Assembly (NCBI GenBank): GCA_030267565.1
Contig: BRXU01000008.1
Span: forward strand, 248,001 to 312,000
Length of the DNA: 64,000 nt
From: Pleodorina starrii
Lineage: Eukaryota; Chlorophyta; Chlorophyceae; Chlamydomonadales; Volvocaceae
Direction: 5' to 3'
Of the stretch, positions 19,621-32,448 are shown one piece after another. Every line of letters begins with the position of its first letter. The stretch's first letter is position 1. The notes beneath the pieces are model-generated. The model was not told the DNA's origin and did not search any database. It saw nothing but the letters and a program-made list of their open reading frames with translations. The position numbers and the translations under genes are program-made.

Positions 19621-22600
19621 GACTGAGAGGGCCTGGGGGGGCCTGGGGGGGCCTGGGGGCGCCTGTGGGGTTCTGTGAAAAACCTGGGGGGGCCTGCGGG
19701 GCCTTGGCGGGCCTTGGGGGGACCTATGGGAGTCTGAGAGGACCTAGAATAGCCTGTGGGGACCCGGGGGGGACTTGGGGGAGTCTGGGGGGGCCTGCTG
19801 GGGCCTGTGGGGCCCTGTGGGGACCCTGGGGGCCTGGGGGGAGACTGGGGTGACCTGAGGGGGCATGCCGTGGGTAGTGGGGCCCTGTTGGGAGCATGGG
19901 GGGCCTTGGGGGAGGTTGGGGGGGCGCAAGGGGGCCTTGTGGGACCTTCGGGGGCGCCTGGGGGGTCCGGAGGGGGACCGGGAGGGCCTAGGGGGGGCCT
20001 GGGGGGGGCCGGGGGCTCCTGTGGGGTTCTGTGGAAAACCTGGCGGGGCCTGCGGGGCCTTGGCGGGCCTTGGGGGGACCTATGGGAGCCTGAGCGGACC
20101 TAGAATAGCCTGTGGGGACCGGGGGGGGGCCTGAGCGGACCTAGAATAGCCTGTGGGGACCTATGGGAGCCTGAGCGGACCTAGAACAGCCTGTGGGGAC
20201 CCGGGGGAGTCTGGGGGGGCCTGCTGGGGCCTGTGGGGCCCTGTGGGGACCCTGGGGGCCTTGGGGGAGACTGGGGTGACCTGAGGGGGCTTGCCGGGGT
20301 TTGTGGGGCCCTGTTGGGAGCATGGGGGGCCTTGGGGGAGGTTGGGGGGGCGCAAGGGGGCCTTGTGGGACCTTCGGGGGCGCCTGGGGGGTCCGGAGGG
20401 GGACCGGGAGGGCCTAGGGGGGGCCTGGGGGGGGCCGGGGGCGCCTGGGGGGTTCTGTGGAAAACCTGGCGGGGCCGGCGGGGCCTTGGCGGGCCTTGGG
20501 GGGACCTATGGGAGCCTGAGCGGACCTAGAATAGCCTGTGGGGACCGGGGGGGGGCCTTGGGGGAGTCTGGGGGGGGCTGCTGGGGCCTGTGGGGCCCTG
20601 TGGGGACCCTGGGGGCCTTGGGGGAGACTGGGGGGACCTGAGGGGGCTTGCCGGGGTTTGTGGGGCCCTGTGGGGAGCATGGGGGGCCTTGGGGGAGGAT
20701 GGGGGGCGCAAGGGGGCCTTGGGGGACGTTCGGGGGCGCCTGGGGGGTCCGGAGGGGGACTGGGAGGGCCTGGGGGGGCCTGGGGGGGCCTGGGGGCGCC
20801 TGTGGGGTTCTGTGAAAAACCTGGCGGGGCCTGCGGGGCCTTGGCGGGCCTTGGGGGGACCTATGGGAGCCTGAGCGGACCTAGAATAGCCTGTGGGGAC
20901 CCGGGGGGGCCTTGGGGGAGTCTGGGGGGGCCTGCTGGGGCCTGTGGGTTCCTGTGGGGACCCTGGGGGGGGCTTGGGGCAGACTGGGGGGACCTGAGGG
21001 GGCTTGCCGGGGTTTGTGGGGCCCTGTTGGGAGCCTGGGGGGACTTGGGAAAGGTTTGGGGGGCGCAAGGGGGCCTTGTGGGACCTTCGGGGGCGCCTGG
21101 GGGGTCCGGAGGGGGACTGGGAGGGCCTGGGGGGGACTGGGGGGGCCTGGGGGCGCCTGTGGGGTTCTGTGAAAAACCTGGGGGGGCCTGCGGGGCCTTG
21201 GCGGGCCTTGGGGGACCTATGGGAGTCTGAGAGGACCTAGAATAGCCTGTGGGGACCCGGGGGGGACTTGGGGGAGTCTGGGGGGGCCTGCTGGGGCCTG
21301 TGGGGCCCTGTGGGGACCCTGGGGGCCTTGGGGGAGACTGGGGGGACCTGAGGGGGCTTGCCGGGGTTTGTGGGGCCCTGTGGGGAGCATGGGGGGCCTT
21401 GGGGGAGGTTGGGGGGGCGCAAGGGGGCCTTGTGGGACCTTCGGGGGCGCCTGGGGGGTCCGGAGGGGGACCGGGAGGGCCTGGGGGGGCCTGGGGGAGC
21501 CTGGGGGCTCCTGTGGGGTTCTGTTGAAAACCTGGGGGGGCCTGCGGGGCCTTTGCGGGCCTTGGGGGGACCTATGGGAGCCTGAGCGGACCTAGAATAG
21601 CCTGTGGGGACCTGGGGGGGGCCTTGGGGGAGTCTGGGGGGGCCTGCTGGGGCCTGTGGGTTCCTGTGGGGACCCTGGGGGGGGCTTGGGGCAGACTGGG
21701 GGGCCCTGAGGGGGCTTGCCGGGGTGTGTGGGGCCCGGTTGGGAGCCTGGGGGGACTTGGGAAAGGTTTGGGGGGCGCAAGGGGGCCTTGTGGGACCTTC
21801 GGGGGCGCCTGGGGGGTCCGGAGGGGGACTGGGAGGGCCTGGGGGGGACTGGGGGGGCCTGGGGGCGCCTGTGGGGTTCTGTGAAAAACCTGGGGGGGCC
21901 TGCGGGGCCTTGGCGGGCCTTGGGGGGACCTATGGGAGTCTGAGAGGACCTAGAATAGCCTGTGGGGACCCGGGGGGGACTTGGGGGAGTCTGGGGGGGC
22001 CTGCTGGGGCCTGTGGGGCCCTGTGGGGACCCTGGGGGCCTTGGGGGAGACTGGGGGAACCTGAGGGGGCTTGCCGGGGTTTGTGGGGCCCTGTGGGGAG
22101 CATGGGGGGCCTTGGGGGAGGTTGGGGGGGCGCAAGGGGGCCTTGTGGGACCTTCGGGGGCGCCTGGGGGGTCCGGAGGGGGACCGGGAGGGCCTGGGGG
22201 GGCCTGGGGGAGCCTGGGGGCTCCTGTGGGGTTCTGTTGAAAACCTGGGGGGGCCTGCGGGGCCTTTGCGGGCCTTGGGGGGACCTATGGGAGCCTGAGC
22301 GGACCTAGAATAGCCTGTGGGGACCTGGGGGGGGCCTTGGGGGAGTCTGGGGGGGCCTGCTGGGGCCTGTGGGTTCCTGTGGGGACCCTGGGGGGGGCTT
22401 GGGGCAGACTGGGGGGACCGGAGGGGGCTTGCCGGGGTTTGTGGGGCCCTGTTGGGAGCCTGGGGGGACTTGGGAAAGGTTTGGGGGCCGCAAGGGGGCC
22501 TTGTGGGACCTTCGGGGGCGCCTGGGGGGTCCGGAGGGGGACTGGGAGGGCCTGGGGGGGGCCTGGGGGGGGCCGGGGGCTCCTGTGGGGTTCTGTGGAA

Positions 22601-22836
22601 AACCTGGCGGGGCCTGCGGGGCCTTTGCGGGCCTTGGGGGGACCTATGGGAGCCTGAGCGGACCTAGAATAGCCTGTGGGGACCGGGGGGGGCCTGAGCG
22701 GACCTAGAATAGCCTGTGGGGACCTATGGGAGCCTGAGCGGACCTAGAGTAGCCTGTGGGGACCGGGGGGGGCCTGAGCGGACCTAGAATAGCCTGTGGG
22801 GACCTATGGGAGCCTGAGCGGACCTAGAACAGCCTG
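19621..22836. repeat. Satellite array with 713-bp dimers
   Basis: The landmark gacctatgggag recurs at 21214, 21569, 21927 and 22282 (spacing 355, 358, 355). Monomers alternate between type A (gagtctgagagg) and type B (gagcctgagcgg), giving a repeating dimer of about 713 bp. It ends in short sub-repeats and then the poly(T) of a SINE. Confidence 0.92.
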
Positions 22837-23093
22837 TTTTTTTTTTTTTTTTTTTTTAATTCCGGAGGAACCCGGACTCGGGACATGGGACACATATGTT
22901 GTCTGGCGGCTCCACTGATGCTGCCACTTCTGCTGAGTAGCTAGCGTGCCAGGCTTCTGGGCGACTCCACGGGCCAGCTGGACGGTGCTGATGACTGTAT
23001 GATGAGTCTTGTAAACCTCCGGACAGGACAAGAACAGGGGTGGGCACCCTCCTTTCTCATCACACCCCGGGTAATGGTCACTGACCGGTCACT
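22837..23093 (-). mobile_element. SINE in higher-order unit 1 (5'-truncated)
   Basis: A 21-T tail complement, then the SINE body, ending at gtcactgaccggtcactg. The same truncated copy with identical edges recurs at 25792 and 28932, so it spread by satellite amplification, not by separate insertions. Confidence 0.9.
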
Positions 23094-25791
23094 GTGGGGA
23101 CCCGGGGGAGTCTGGGGGGGCCTGCTGGGGCCTGTGGGGCCCTGTGGGGACCCTGGGGGCCTTGGGGGAGACTGGGGGGACCTGAGGGGGCTTGCCGGGG
23201 TTTGTGGGGCCCTGTTGCGAGCATGGGGGGCCTTGGGGGAGGTTGGGGGGGCGCAAGGGGGCCTTGTGGGACCTTCGGGGGCGCCTGGGGGGTCCGGAGG
23301 GGGACCGGGAGGGCCTGGGGGGGCCTGGGGGAGCCTGGGGGCTCCTGTGGGGTACTGTTGAAAACCTGGGGGGGCCTGCGGGGCCATTTCGGGCCTTGGG
23401 GGGACCTATGGGAGCCTGAGCGGACCTATAATAGCCTGTGGGGACCTGGGGGGGCCTTGGGGGAGTCTGGGGGGGCCTGCTGGGCCTGTGGGGACCCTAA
23501 GGGGGCCTTGGGGGAGACTGGGGGGACCTGAGGGGGCTTGCCGGGGTTTGTGGGGCCCTGTGGGGACCCTGGGGGGCCTTTGGGGAGACTGGGGGGGCCT
23601 GAGGGGGCTTGCCGGGGTTTGTGGGGCCCTGTGGGGAGCCTGGGGGGACTTGGGGGAGGTAGGGGGGCGCAAGGGGGCCTTGTGGGACCTTCGGGGGCGC
23701 CTGGGGGGTCCGGAGGGGGACTGGGAGGGCCTGGGGGGGCCTGGGGGGGCCTGGGGGCGCCTGTGGGGTTCTGTGAAAAACCTGGCGGGGCCTGCGGGGC
23801 CTTGGCGGGCCTTCGGGGGACCTATGGGAGCCTGAGCGGACCTAGAATAGCCTGTGGGGACCCGGGGGGGCCTTGGGGGAGTCTGGGGGGGCCTGCTGGG
23901 GCCTGTGGGTTCCTGTGGGGACCCTGGGGGGGGCTTGGGGCAGGCTGGGGGGACCGAGGGGGCTTGCCGGGGTTTGTGGGGCCCTGTTGGGAGCCTGGGG
24001 GGACTTGGGAAAGGTTTGGGGGGCGCAAGGGAGCCTTGTGGGACCTTCGGGGGCGCCTGGGGGGTCCGGAGGGGGACTGGGAGGGCCTGGGGGGGCCTGG
24101 GGGGGCCTGGGGGGTTCTGTGAAAAACCTGGGGGGGCCTGCGGGGCCTTGGCGGGCCTTGGGGGGACCTATGGGAGTCTGAGAGGACCTAGAATAGCCTG
24201 TGGGGACCCGGGGGGGGCCTTGGGGGAGTCTGGGGGGGCCTGCTGGGGCCTGTGGGGCCCTGTGGGGACCCTGGGGGCCTTGGGGGAGACTGGGGGGACC
24301 TGAGGGGGCTTGCCGGGGTTTGTAGGGCCCTGTTGGGAGCATGGGGGGCCTTGGGATAGGTTGGGGGGGGCGCAAGGGGGCCTTGTGGGACCTTCGGGGG
24401 CGCCTGGGGGGTCCGGAGGGGGACTGGGAGGGCCTGGGGGGGCCTGGGGGGGCGCCCGGGGGGCGCCTGTGGGGTTCTGTGAAAAACCTGGCGGGGCCTG
24501 CGGGGCCTTGGCGGGCCTTGGGGGGACCTATGGGAGCCTGAGCGGACCTAGAATAGCCTGTGGGGACCCGGGGGGGCCTTGGGGGAGTCTGGGGGGGCCT
24601 GCTGGGGCCTGTGGGTTCCTGTGGGGACCCTGGGGGGGGCTTGGGGCAGACTGGGGGGACCTGAGGGGGCTTGCCGGGGTTTGTGGGGCCCTGTTGGGAG
24701 CCTGGGGGGACTTGGGAAAGGTTTGGGGGGCGCAAGGGGGCCTTGTGGGACCTTCGGGGGCGCCTGGGGGGTCCGGAGGGGGACTGGGAGGGCCTGGGGG
24801 GGACTGGGGGGGCCTGGGGGCGCCTGTGGGGTTCTGTGAAAAACCTGGCGGGGCCTGCGGGGCCTTGGCGGGCCTTGGGGGGACCTATGGGAGTCTGAGA
24901 GGACCTAGAATAGCCTGTGGGGACCCGGGGTGGACTAGGGGGAGTCTGGTGGGGCCTGCTGGGGCCTGTGGGGCCCTGTGGGGACCCTGGGGGCCTTGGG
25001 GGAGACTGGGGGGACCTGAGGGGGCTTGCCGGGGTTTGTGGGGCCCTGTGGGGAGCATGGGGGGCCTTGGGGGAGGTTGGGGGGGCGCAAGGGGGCCTTG
25101 TGGGACCTTCGGGGGCGCCTGGGGGGTCCGGAGGGGGACCGGGAGGGCCTGGGGGGGCCTGGGGGAGCCTGGGGGCTCCTGTGGGGTTCTGTTGAAAACC
25201 TGGGGGGGCCTGCGGGGCCTTTGCGGGCCTTGGGGGGACCTATGGGAGCCTGAGCGGACCTAGAATAGCCTGTGGGGACCTGGGGGGGGCCTTGGGGGAG
25301 TCTGGGGGGGCCTGCTGGGGCCTGTGGGTTCCTGTGGGGACCCTGGGGGGGGCTTGGGGCAGACTGGGGGGACCTGAGGGGGCTTGCCGGGGTTTGTGGG
25401 GCCCTGTTGGGAGCCTGGGGGGACTTGGGAAAGGTTTGGGGGGCGCAAGGGGGCCTTGTGGGACCTTCGGGGGCGCCTGGGGGGTCCGGAGGGGGACTGG
25501 GAGGGCCTGGGGGGGACTGGGGGGGCCTGGGGGCGCCTGTGGGGTTCTGTGAAAAACCTGGGGGGGCCTGCGGGGCCTTGGCGGGCCTTGGGGGGACCTA
25601 TGGGAGTCTGAGAGGACCTAGAATAGCCTGTGGGGACCCGGGGGGGGCCTGAGCGGACCTAGAATAGCCTGTGGGGACCTATGGGAGCCTGAGCGGACCT
25701 AGAGTAGCCTGTGGGGACCGGGGGGGGCCTGAGCGGACCTAGAATAGCCTGTGGGGACCTATGGGAGCCTGAGCGGACCTAGAACAGCCTG
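23094..25791. repeat. Satellite, higher-order unit 1
   Basis: About eight monomers lie between two identical SINE copies; unit length is about 2.95 kb from SINE to SINE. It includes distinctive variants (ctataatagcc near 23428, a taaggggg variant near 23500) repeated in the next units. Confidence 0.9.
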
Positions 25792-26047
25792 TTTTTTTTT
25801 TTTTTTTTTTTAATTCCGGAGGAACCCGGACTCGGGACATGGGACACATATGTTGTCTGGCGGCTCCACTGATGCTGCCACTTCTGCTGAGTAGCTAGCG
25901 TGCCAGGCTTCTGGGCGACTCCACGGGCCAGCTGGACGGTGCTGATGACTGTATGATGAGTCTTGTAAACCTCCGGACAGGACAAGAACAGGGGTGGGCA
26001 CCCTCCTTTCTCATCACACCCCGGGTAATGGTCACTGACCGGTCACT
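25792..26047 (-). mobile_element. SINE in higher-order unit 2 (5'-truncated)
   Basis: Same edges and diagnostic bases (cacatatgttgtc, caagaacagg) as the copies at 22837 and 28932. Confidence 0.9.
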
Positions 26048-27496
26048 GTGGGGACCCGGGGGAGTCTGGGGGGGCCTGCTGGGGCCTGTGGGGCCCTGTG
26101 GGGACCCTGGGGGCCTTGGGGGAGACTGGGGGGACCTGAGGGGGCTTGCCGGGGTTTGTGGGGCCCTGTTGCGAGCATGGGGGGCCTTGGGGGAGGTTGG
26201 GGGGGCGCAAGGGGGCCTTGTGGGACCTTCGGGGGCGCCTGGGGGGTCCGGAGGGGGACCGGGAGGGCCTGGGGGGGCCTGGGGGAGCCTGGGGGCTCCT
26301 GTGGGGTTCTGTTGAAAACCTGGGGGGGCCTGCGGGGCCTTTGCGGGCCTTGGGGGGACCTATGGGAGCCTGAGCGGACCTATAATAGCCTGTGGGGACC
26401 TGGGGGGGCCTTGGGGGAGTCTGGGGGGGCCTGCTGGGCCTGTGGGGACCCTAAGGGGGCCTTGGGGGAGACTGGGGGGACCTGAGGGGGCTTGCCGGGG
26501 TTTGTGGGGCCCTGTGGGGACCCTGGGGGGCCTTTGGGGAGACTGGGGGGGCCTGAGGGGGCTTGCCGGGGTTTGTGGGGCCCTGTGGGGAGCCTGGGGG
26601 GACTTGGGGGAGGTAGGGGGGCGCAAGGGGGCCTTGTGGGACCTTCGGGGGCGCCTGGGGGGTCCGGAGGGGGACTGGGAGGGCCTGGGGGGGCCTGGGG
26701 GGGCCTGGGGGCGCCTGTGGGGTTCTGTGAAAAACCTGGCGGGGCCTGCGGGGCCTTGGCGGGCCTTCGGGGGACCTATGGGAGCCTGAGCGGACCTAGA
26801 ATAGCCTGTGGGGACCCGGGGGGGCCTTGGGGGAGTCTGGGGGGGCCTGCTGGGGCCTGTGGGTTCCTGTGGGGACCCTGGGGGGGGCTTGGGGCAGGCT
26901 GGGGGGACCGAGGGGGCTTGCCGGGGTTTGTGGGGCCCTGTTGGGAGCCTGGGGGGACTTGGGAAAGGTTGGGGGGGCGCAAGGGAGCCTTGTGGGACCT
27001 TCGGGGGCGCCTGGGGGGTCCGGAGGGGGACTGGGAGGGCCTGGGGGGGCCTGGGGGGGCCTGGGGGGTTCTGTGAAAAACCTGGCGGGGCCTGCGGGGC
27101 CTTGGCGGGCCTTCGGGGGACCTATGGGAGTCTGAGAGGACCTAGAATAGCCTGTGGGGACCCGGGGGGGGCCTTGGGGGAGTCTGGGGGGGCCTGCTGG
27201 GGCCTGTGGGGCCCTGTGGGGACCCTGGGGGCCTTGGGGGAGACTGGGGGGACCTGAGGGGGCTTGCCGGGGTTTGTAGGGCCCTGTTGGGAGCATGGGG
27301 GGCCTTGGGATAGGTTGGGGGGGGCGCAAGGGGGCCTTGTGGGACCTTCGGGGGCGCCTGGGGGGTCCGGAGGGGGACTGGGAGGGCCTGGGGGGGCCTG
27401 GGGGGGCATGGGGGCTCCTGTGGGGTTCTGTTGAAAACCTGGGGGGGCCTGCGGGGCCTTTGCGGGCCTTGGGGGGACCTATGGGAGCCTGAGCGG
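26048..27496. repeat. Satellite, higher-order unit 2, first part
   Basis: Monomers correspond one to one with those after 23094. The segment ends where a plus-strand SINE begins in gagcctgagcgg. Confidence 0.9.
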
Positions 27497-27872
27497 CCCG
27501 GGTGACCCGGGTTCAAGTCCCACCAAGGACATTTGGAACTTACCTGCACCCCACAGAAGCAGGCAATGGTTCATTGGCTGGCAACAGGGAAACCCTGCAA
27601 TTCCCCCCGGGATCCCGGGATCGAAACCAGTCAGTGACCGTTACCCGGGGTGTGATGAGAAAGGAGGGTGCCCACCCCTGTCCCTGTCCCGTCCGGAGAT
27701 TTACAAGACTCATCATACAGTCATCAGCACCGTCCAGCTGGCCCGTGGAGTCGCCCAGAAGCCTGGCACGCTAGCTACTCAGCAGAAGTGGCAGCATCAG
27801 TGGAGCCGCCAGACAACATGTGTGTCCCATGTCCCGAGTCGGGGTTCCTCCGGAATTATAAAAAAAAAAAAA
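27497..27872 (+). mobile_element. SINE in higher-order unit 2 (forward)
   Basis: The copy starts at cccgggtgacccgggttc (B-box side of the head) and ends ggaattat plus A. Its twin lies at 30628-31002 with the same edges. The satellite phase differs on the two sides, so insertion or later exchange removed part of a monomer. Confidence 0.9.
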
Positions 27873-28931
27873 GGGGGCCTTGTGGGACCTTCGGGGGCGC
27901 CTGGGGGGTCCGGAGGGGGACCGGGAGGGCCTGGGGGGGGCCTGGGGGAGCCTGGGGGCTCCTGTGGGGTTCTGTTGAAAACCTGGGGGGGCCTGCGGGG
28001 CCTTTGCGGGCCTTGGGGGGACCTATGGGAGCCTGAGCGGACCTATAATAGCCTGTGGGGACCTGGGGGGGGCCTTGGGGGAGTCTGGCGGGGGCTGCTG
28101 GGGCCTGTGGGGCCCTGTGGGGACCCTGGGGGCCTTGGGGGAGACTGGGGGGACCTGAGGGGGCTTGCCGGGGTTTGTAGGGCCCTGTTGGGAGCATGGG
28201 GGGCCTTGGGATAGGTTGGGGGGGGCGCAAGGGGGCCTTGTGGGACCTTCGGGGGCGCCTGGGGGGTCCGGAGGGGGACTGGGAGGGCCTGGGGGGGCCT
28301 GGGGGGGCATGGGGGCTCCTGTGGGGTTCTGTTGAAAACCTGGGGGGGCCTGCGGGGCCTTTGCGGGCCTTGGGGGGACCTATGGGAGCCTGAGCGGACC
28401 TAGAATAGCCTGTGGGGACCTGGGGGGGGCCTTGGGGGAGTCTGGGGGGGCCTGCTGGGGCCTGTGGGTTCCTGTGGGGACCATGGGGGGGGCTTGGGGC
28501 AGACTGGGGGGACCTGAGGGGGATTGCCGGGGTTTGTGGGGCCCTGTTGGGAGCCTGGGGGGACTTGGGAAAGGTTTGGGGGGCGCAAGGGGGCCTTGTG
28601 GGACCTTCGGGGGCGCCTGGGGGGTCCGGAGGGGGACCGGGAGGGCCTGGGGGGGGCCTGGGGGAGCCTGGGGGCTCCTGTGGGGTTCTGTTGAAAACCT
28701 GGGGGGGCCTGCGGGGCCTTTGCGGCCCTTGGGGGGACCTATGGGAGCCTGAGCGGACCTAGAATAGCCTGTGGGGACCGGGGGGGGCCTGAGCGGACCT
28801 AGAATAGCCTGTGGGGACCTATGGGAGCCTGAGCGGACCTAGAGTAGCCTGTGGGGACCGGGGGGGGCCTGAGCGGACCTAGAATAGCCTGTGGGGACCT
28901 ATGGGAGCCTGAGCGGACCTAGAACAGCCTG
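27873..28931. repeat. Satellite, higher-order unit 2, second part
   Basis: Three monomers followed by the short sub-repeats (28780-28930) that precede each reverse SINE copy. Confidence 0.9.
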
Positions 28932-29187
28932 TTTTTTTTTTTTTTTTTTTTTAATTCCGGAGGAACCCGGACTCGGGACATGGGACACATATGTTGTCTG
29001 GCGGCTCCACTGATGCTGCCACTTCTGCTGAGTAGCTAGCGTGCCAGGCTTCTGGGCGACTCCACGGGCCAGCTGGACGGTGCTGATGACTGTATGATGA
29101 GTCTTGTAAACCTCCGGACAGGACAAGAACAGGGGTGGGCACCCTCCTTTCTCATCACACCCCGGGTAATGGTCACTGACCGGTCAC
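28932..29187 (-). mobile_element. SINE in higher-order unit 3 (5'-truncated)
   Basis: Third member of the identical set; spacing to the second is about 3.14 kb. Confidence 0.9.
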
Positions 29188-30627
29188 TGTGGGGACCCGG
29201 GGGAGTCTGGGGGGGCCTGCTGGGGCCTGTGGGGCCCTGTGGGGACCCTGGGGGCCTTGGGGGAGACTGGGGGGACCTGAGGGGGCTTGCCGGGGTGTGT
29301 GGGGCCCTGTTGCGAGCATGGGGGGCCTTGGGGGAGGTTGGGGGGGCGCAAGGGGGCCTTGTGGGACCTTCGGGGGCGCCTGGGGGGTCCGGAGGGGGAC
29401 CGGGAGGGCCTGGGGGGGCCTGGGGGAGCCTGGGGGCTCCTGTGGGGTTCTGTTGAAAACCTGGGGGGGCCTGCGGGGCCTTGGCGGGCCTTGGGGGGAC
29501 CTATGGGAGCCTGAGCGGACCTATAATAGCCTGTGGGGACCTGGGGGGGCCTTGGGGGAGTCTGGGGGGGCCTGCTGGGCCTGTGGGGACCCTAAGGGGG
29601 CCTTGGGGGAGACTGGGGGGACCTGAGGGGGCTTGCCGGGGTTTGTGGGGCCCTGTGGGGACCCTGGGGGGCCTTTGGGGAGACTGGGGGGGCCTGAGGG
29701 GGCTTGCCGGGGTTTGTGGGGCCCTGTGGGGAGCCTGGGGGGACTTGGGGGAGGTAGGGGGGCGCAAGGGGGCCTTGTGGGACCTTCGGGGGCGCCTGGG
29801 GGGTCCGGAGGGGGACTGGGAGGGCCTGGGGGGGCCTGGGGGCGCCTGTGGGGTTCTGTGAAAAACCTGGCGGGGCCTGCGGGGCCTTGGCGGGCCTTCG
29901 GGGGACCTATGGGAGCCTGAGCGGACCTAGAATAGCCTGTGGGGACCCGGGGGGGCCTTGGGGGAGTCTGGGGGGGCCTGCTGGGGCCTGTGGGTTCCTG
30001 TGGGGACCCTGGGGGGGGCTTGGGGCAGGCTGGGGGGACCGAGGGGGCTCGCCGGGGTTTGTGGGGCCCGGTGGGGCGCCTGGGGGGACTTGGGAAAGGT
30101 TTGGGGGGTGCAAGGGAGCCTTGTGGGACCTTCGGGGGCGCCTGGGGGGTCCGGAGGGGGACTGGGAGGGCCTGGGGGGGCCTGGGGGGGCCTGGGGGGT
30201 TCTGTGAAAAACCTGGGGGGGCCTGCGGGGCCTTGGCGGGCCTTGGGGGGACCTATGGGAGTCTGAGAGGACCTAGAATAGCCTGTGGGGACCCGGGGGG
30301 GGCCTTGGGGGAGTCTGGGGGGGCCTGCTGGGGCCTGTGGGGCCCTGTGGGGACCCTGGGGGCCTTGGGGGAGACTGGGGGGACCTGAGGGGGCTTGCCG
30401 GGGTTTGTAGGGCCCTGTTGGGAGCATGGGGGGCCTTGGGATAGGTTGGGGGGGGCGCAAGGGGGCCTTGTGGGACCTTCGGGGGCGCCTGGGGGGTCCG
30501 GAGGGGGACTGGGAGGGCCTGGGGGGGCCTGGGGGGGCATGGGGGCTCCTGTGGGGTTCTGTTGAAAACCTGGGGCGGCCTGCGGGGCCTTTGCGGGCCT
30601 TGGGGGGACCTATGGGAGCCTGAGCGG
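29188..30627. repeat. Satellite, higher-order unit 3, first part
   Basis: Monomer order repeats that of 26048-27496, with small differences such as a missing gcctggggg block near 29830. Confidence 0.9.
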
Positions 30628-31002
30628 CCCGGGTGACCCGGGTTCAAGTCCCACCAAGGACATTTGGAACTTACCTGCACCCCACAGAAGCAGGCAATGG
30701 TTCATTGGCTGGCAACAGGGAAACCCTGCAATTCCCCCCGGGATCCCGGGATCGAAACCAGTCAGTGACCGTTACCCGGGGTGTGATGAGAAAGGAGGGT
30801 GCCCACCCCTGTCCCTGTCCCGTCCGGAGATTTACAAGACTCATCATACAGTCATCAGCACCGTCCAGCTGGCCCGTGGAGTCGCCCAGAAGCCTGGCAC
30901 GCTAGCTACTCAGCAGAAGTGGCAGCATCAGTGGAGCCGCCAGACAACATGTGTGTCCCATGTCCCGAGTCGGGGTTCCTCCGGAATTATAAAAAAAAAA
31001 AA
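30628..31002 (+). mobile_element. SINE in higher-order unit 3 (forward)
   Basis: Twin of 27497-27872, about 3.13 kb away, same truncation point and tail variant ggaattataaaa. Confidence 0.9.
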
Positions 31003-32165
31003 GGGGGCCTTGTGGGACCTTCGGGGGCGCCTGGGGGGTCCGGTGGGGGACCGGGAGGGCCGGGGGGGGGCCTGGGGGAGCCTGGGGGCTCCTGTGGGGT
31101 TCTGTTGAAAACCTGGGGGGGCCTGCGGGGCCTTTGCGGGCCTTGGGGGGACCTATGGGAGCCTGAGTGGACCTATAATAGCCTGTGGGGACCTGGGGGG
31201 GGCCTTGGGGGAGTCTGGCGGGGGCTGCTGGGGCCTGTGGGGCCCTGTGGGGACCCTGGGGGCCTTGGGGGAGACTGGGGGGACCTGAGGGGGCTTGCCG
31301 GGGTTTGTAGGGCCCTGTTGGGAGCATGGGGGGCCTTGGGATAGGTTGGGGGGGGCGCAAGGGGGCCTTGTGGGACCTTCGGGGGCGCCTGGGGGGTCCG
31401 GAGGGGGACTGGGAGGGCCTGGGGGGGCCTGGGGGGGCATGGGGGCTCCTGTGGGGTTCTGTTGAAAACCTGGGGGGGCCTGCGGGGCCTTTGCGGGCCT
31501 TGGGGGGACCTATGGGAGCCTGAGCGGACCTAGAATAGCCTGTGGGGACCCGGGGGGGGACTTGGGGGAGTCTGGGGGGGGCTGCTGGGGCCTGTGGGGG
31601 CCTGTGGGGACCCTAAGGGGGCCTTGGGGGAGACTGGGGGGACCTGAGGGGGCTTGCCGGGGTTTGTGGGGCCCTGTGGGGACCCTGGGGGGCCTTGGGG
31701 GAGGTTGGGGGGGCGCAAGGGGGCCTTGTGGGACCTTCGGGGGCGCCTGGGGGGTCCGGAGGGGGACTGGGAGGGCCTGGGGGGGCCTGGGGGGGCATGG
31801 GGGCTCCTGTGGGGTTCTGTTGAAAACCTGGGGAGGCCTGCGGGGCCTTTGTGGGCCTTCGGGGGACCTATGGGAGCCTGAGCGGACCTAGAATAGCCTG
31901 TGGGGACCTGGGGGGGGCCTTGGGGGAGTCTGGGGGGGCCTGCTGGGGCCTGTGGGGCCCTGTGGGGACCCTGGGGGCCTTGGGGGAGACTGGGGGGACC
32001 TGAGGGGGCTTGCCGGGGTTTGTGGGGCCCTGTGGGGAGCCTGGGGGGACTTGGGGGAGGTAGGGGGGCGCAAGGGGGCCTTGTGGGACCTTCGGGGGCG
32101 CCTGGGGGGTCCGGAGGGGGACTGGGAGGGCCTGGGGGGGGCCTGGGGGGGCCTGGGGGCTCCTG
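31003..32165. repeat. Satellite, higher-order unit 3, second part
   Basis: Monomers continue until ctgggggctcctg (32153-32165), the left target site of the LINE deletion derivative. Confidence 0.9.
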
Positions 32166-32403
32166 TTTTTTTGTTTTTTTTTCTGTGAGGGACGTTACAA
32201 GAACTGGGAAAGCGAAGCCCAACGGGCAAGCCGAGCAAGACCGGCAAGCCACAACAACCTGGCAAGAAGCCCAAGAAACCACAGCAAGGAGCCGAGGAGA
32301 GAGAAAGAGCCAAGCAACGCCTAAACTCGCAGACAGGACAGGGACAGGGACGGGGGCAGCAAGAGGCCAGGAGCCACTGCTGCACGGGCGGCACACACGG
32401 CCA

Positions 32404-32448
32404 CCCCGTCAGGAGCTTGAAGGTGGGCGCGGTCCCGTCGGTCCTCAT
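32404..32448 (-). pseudogene. LINE ORF2 stub overlapping the ORF1 stop
   Basis: ORF2 starts at ATG (32448), which overlaps the ORF1 stop as ATGA. It encodes MRTDGTAPTFKLLT and is then fused at 32404 to 3'UTR sequence. In the fuller copy the same start leads into the endonuclease motif TVNVNGLG. Confidence 0.85.
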
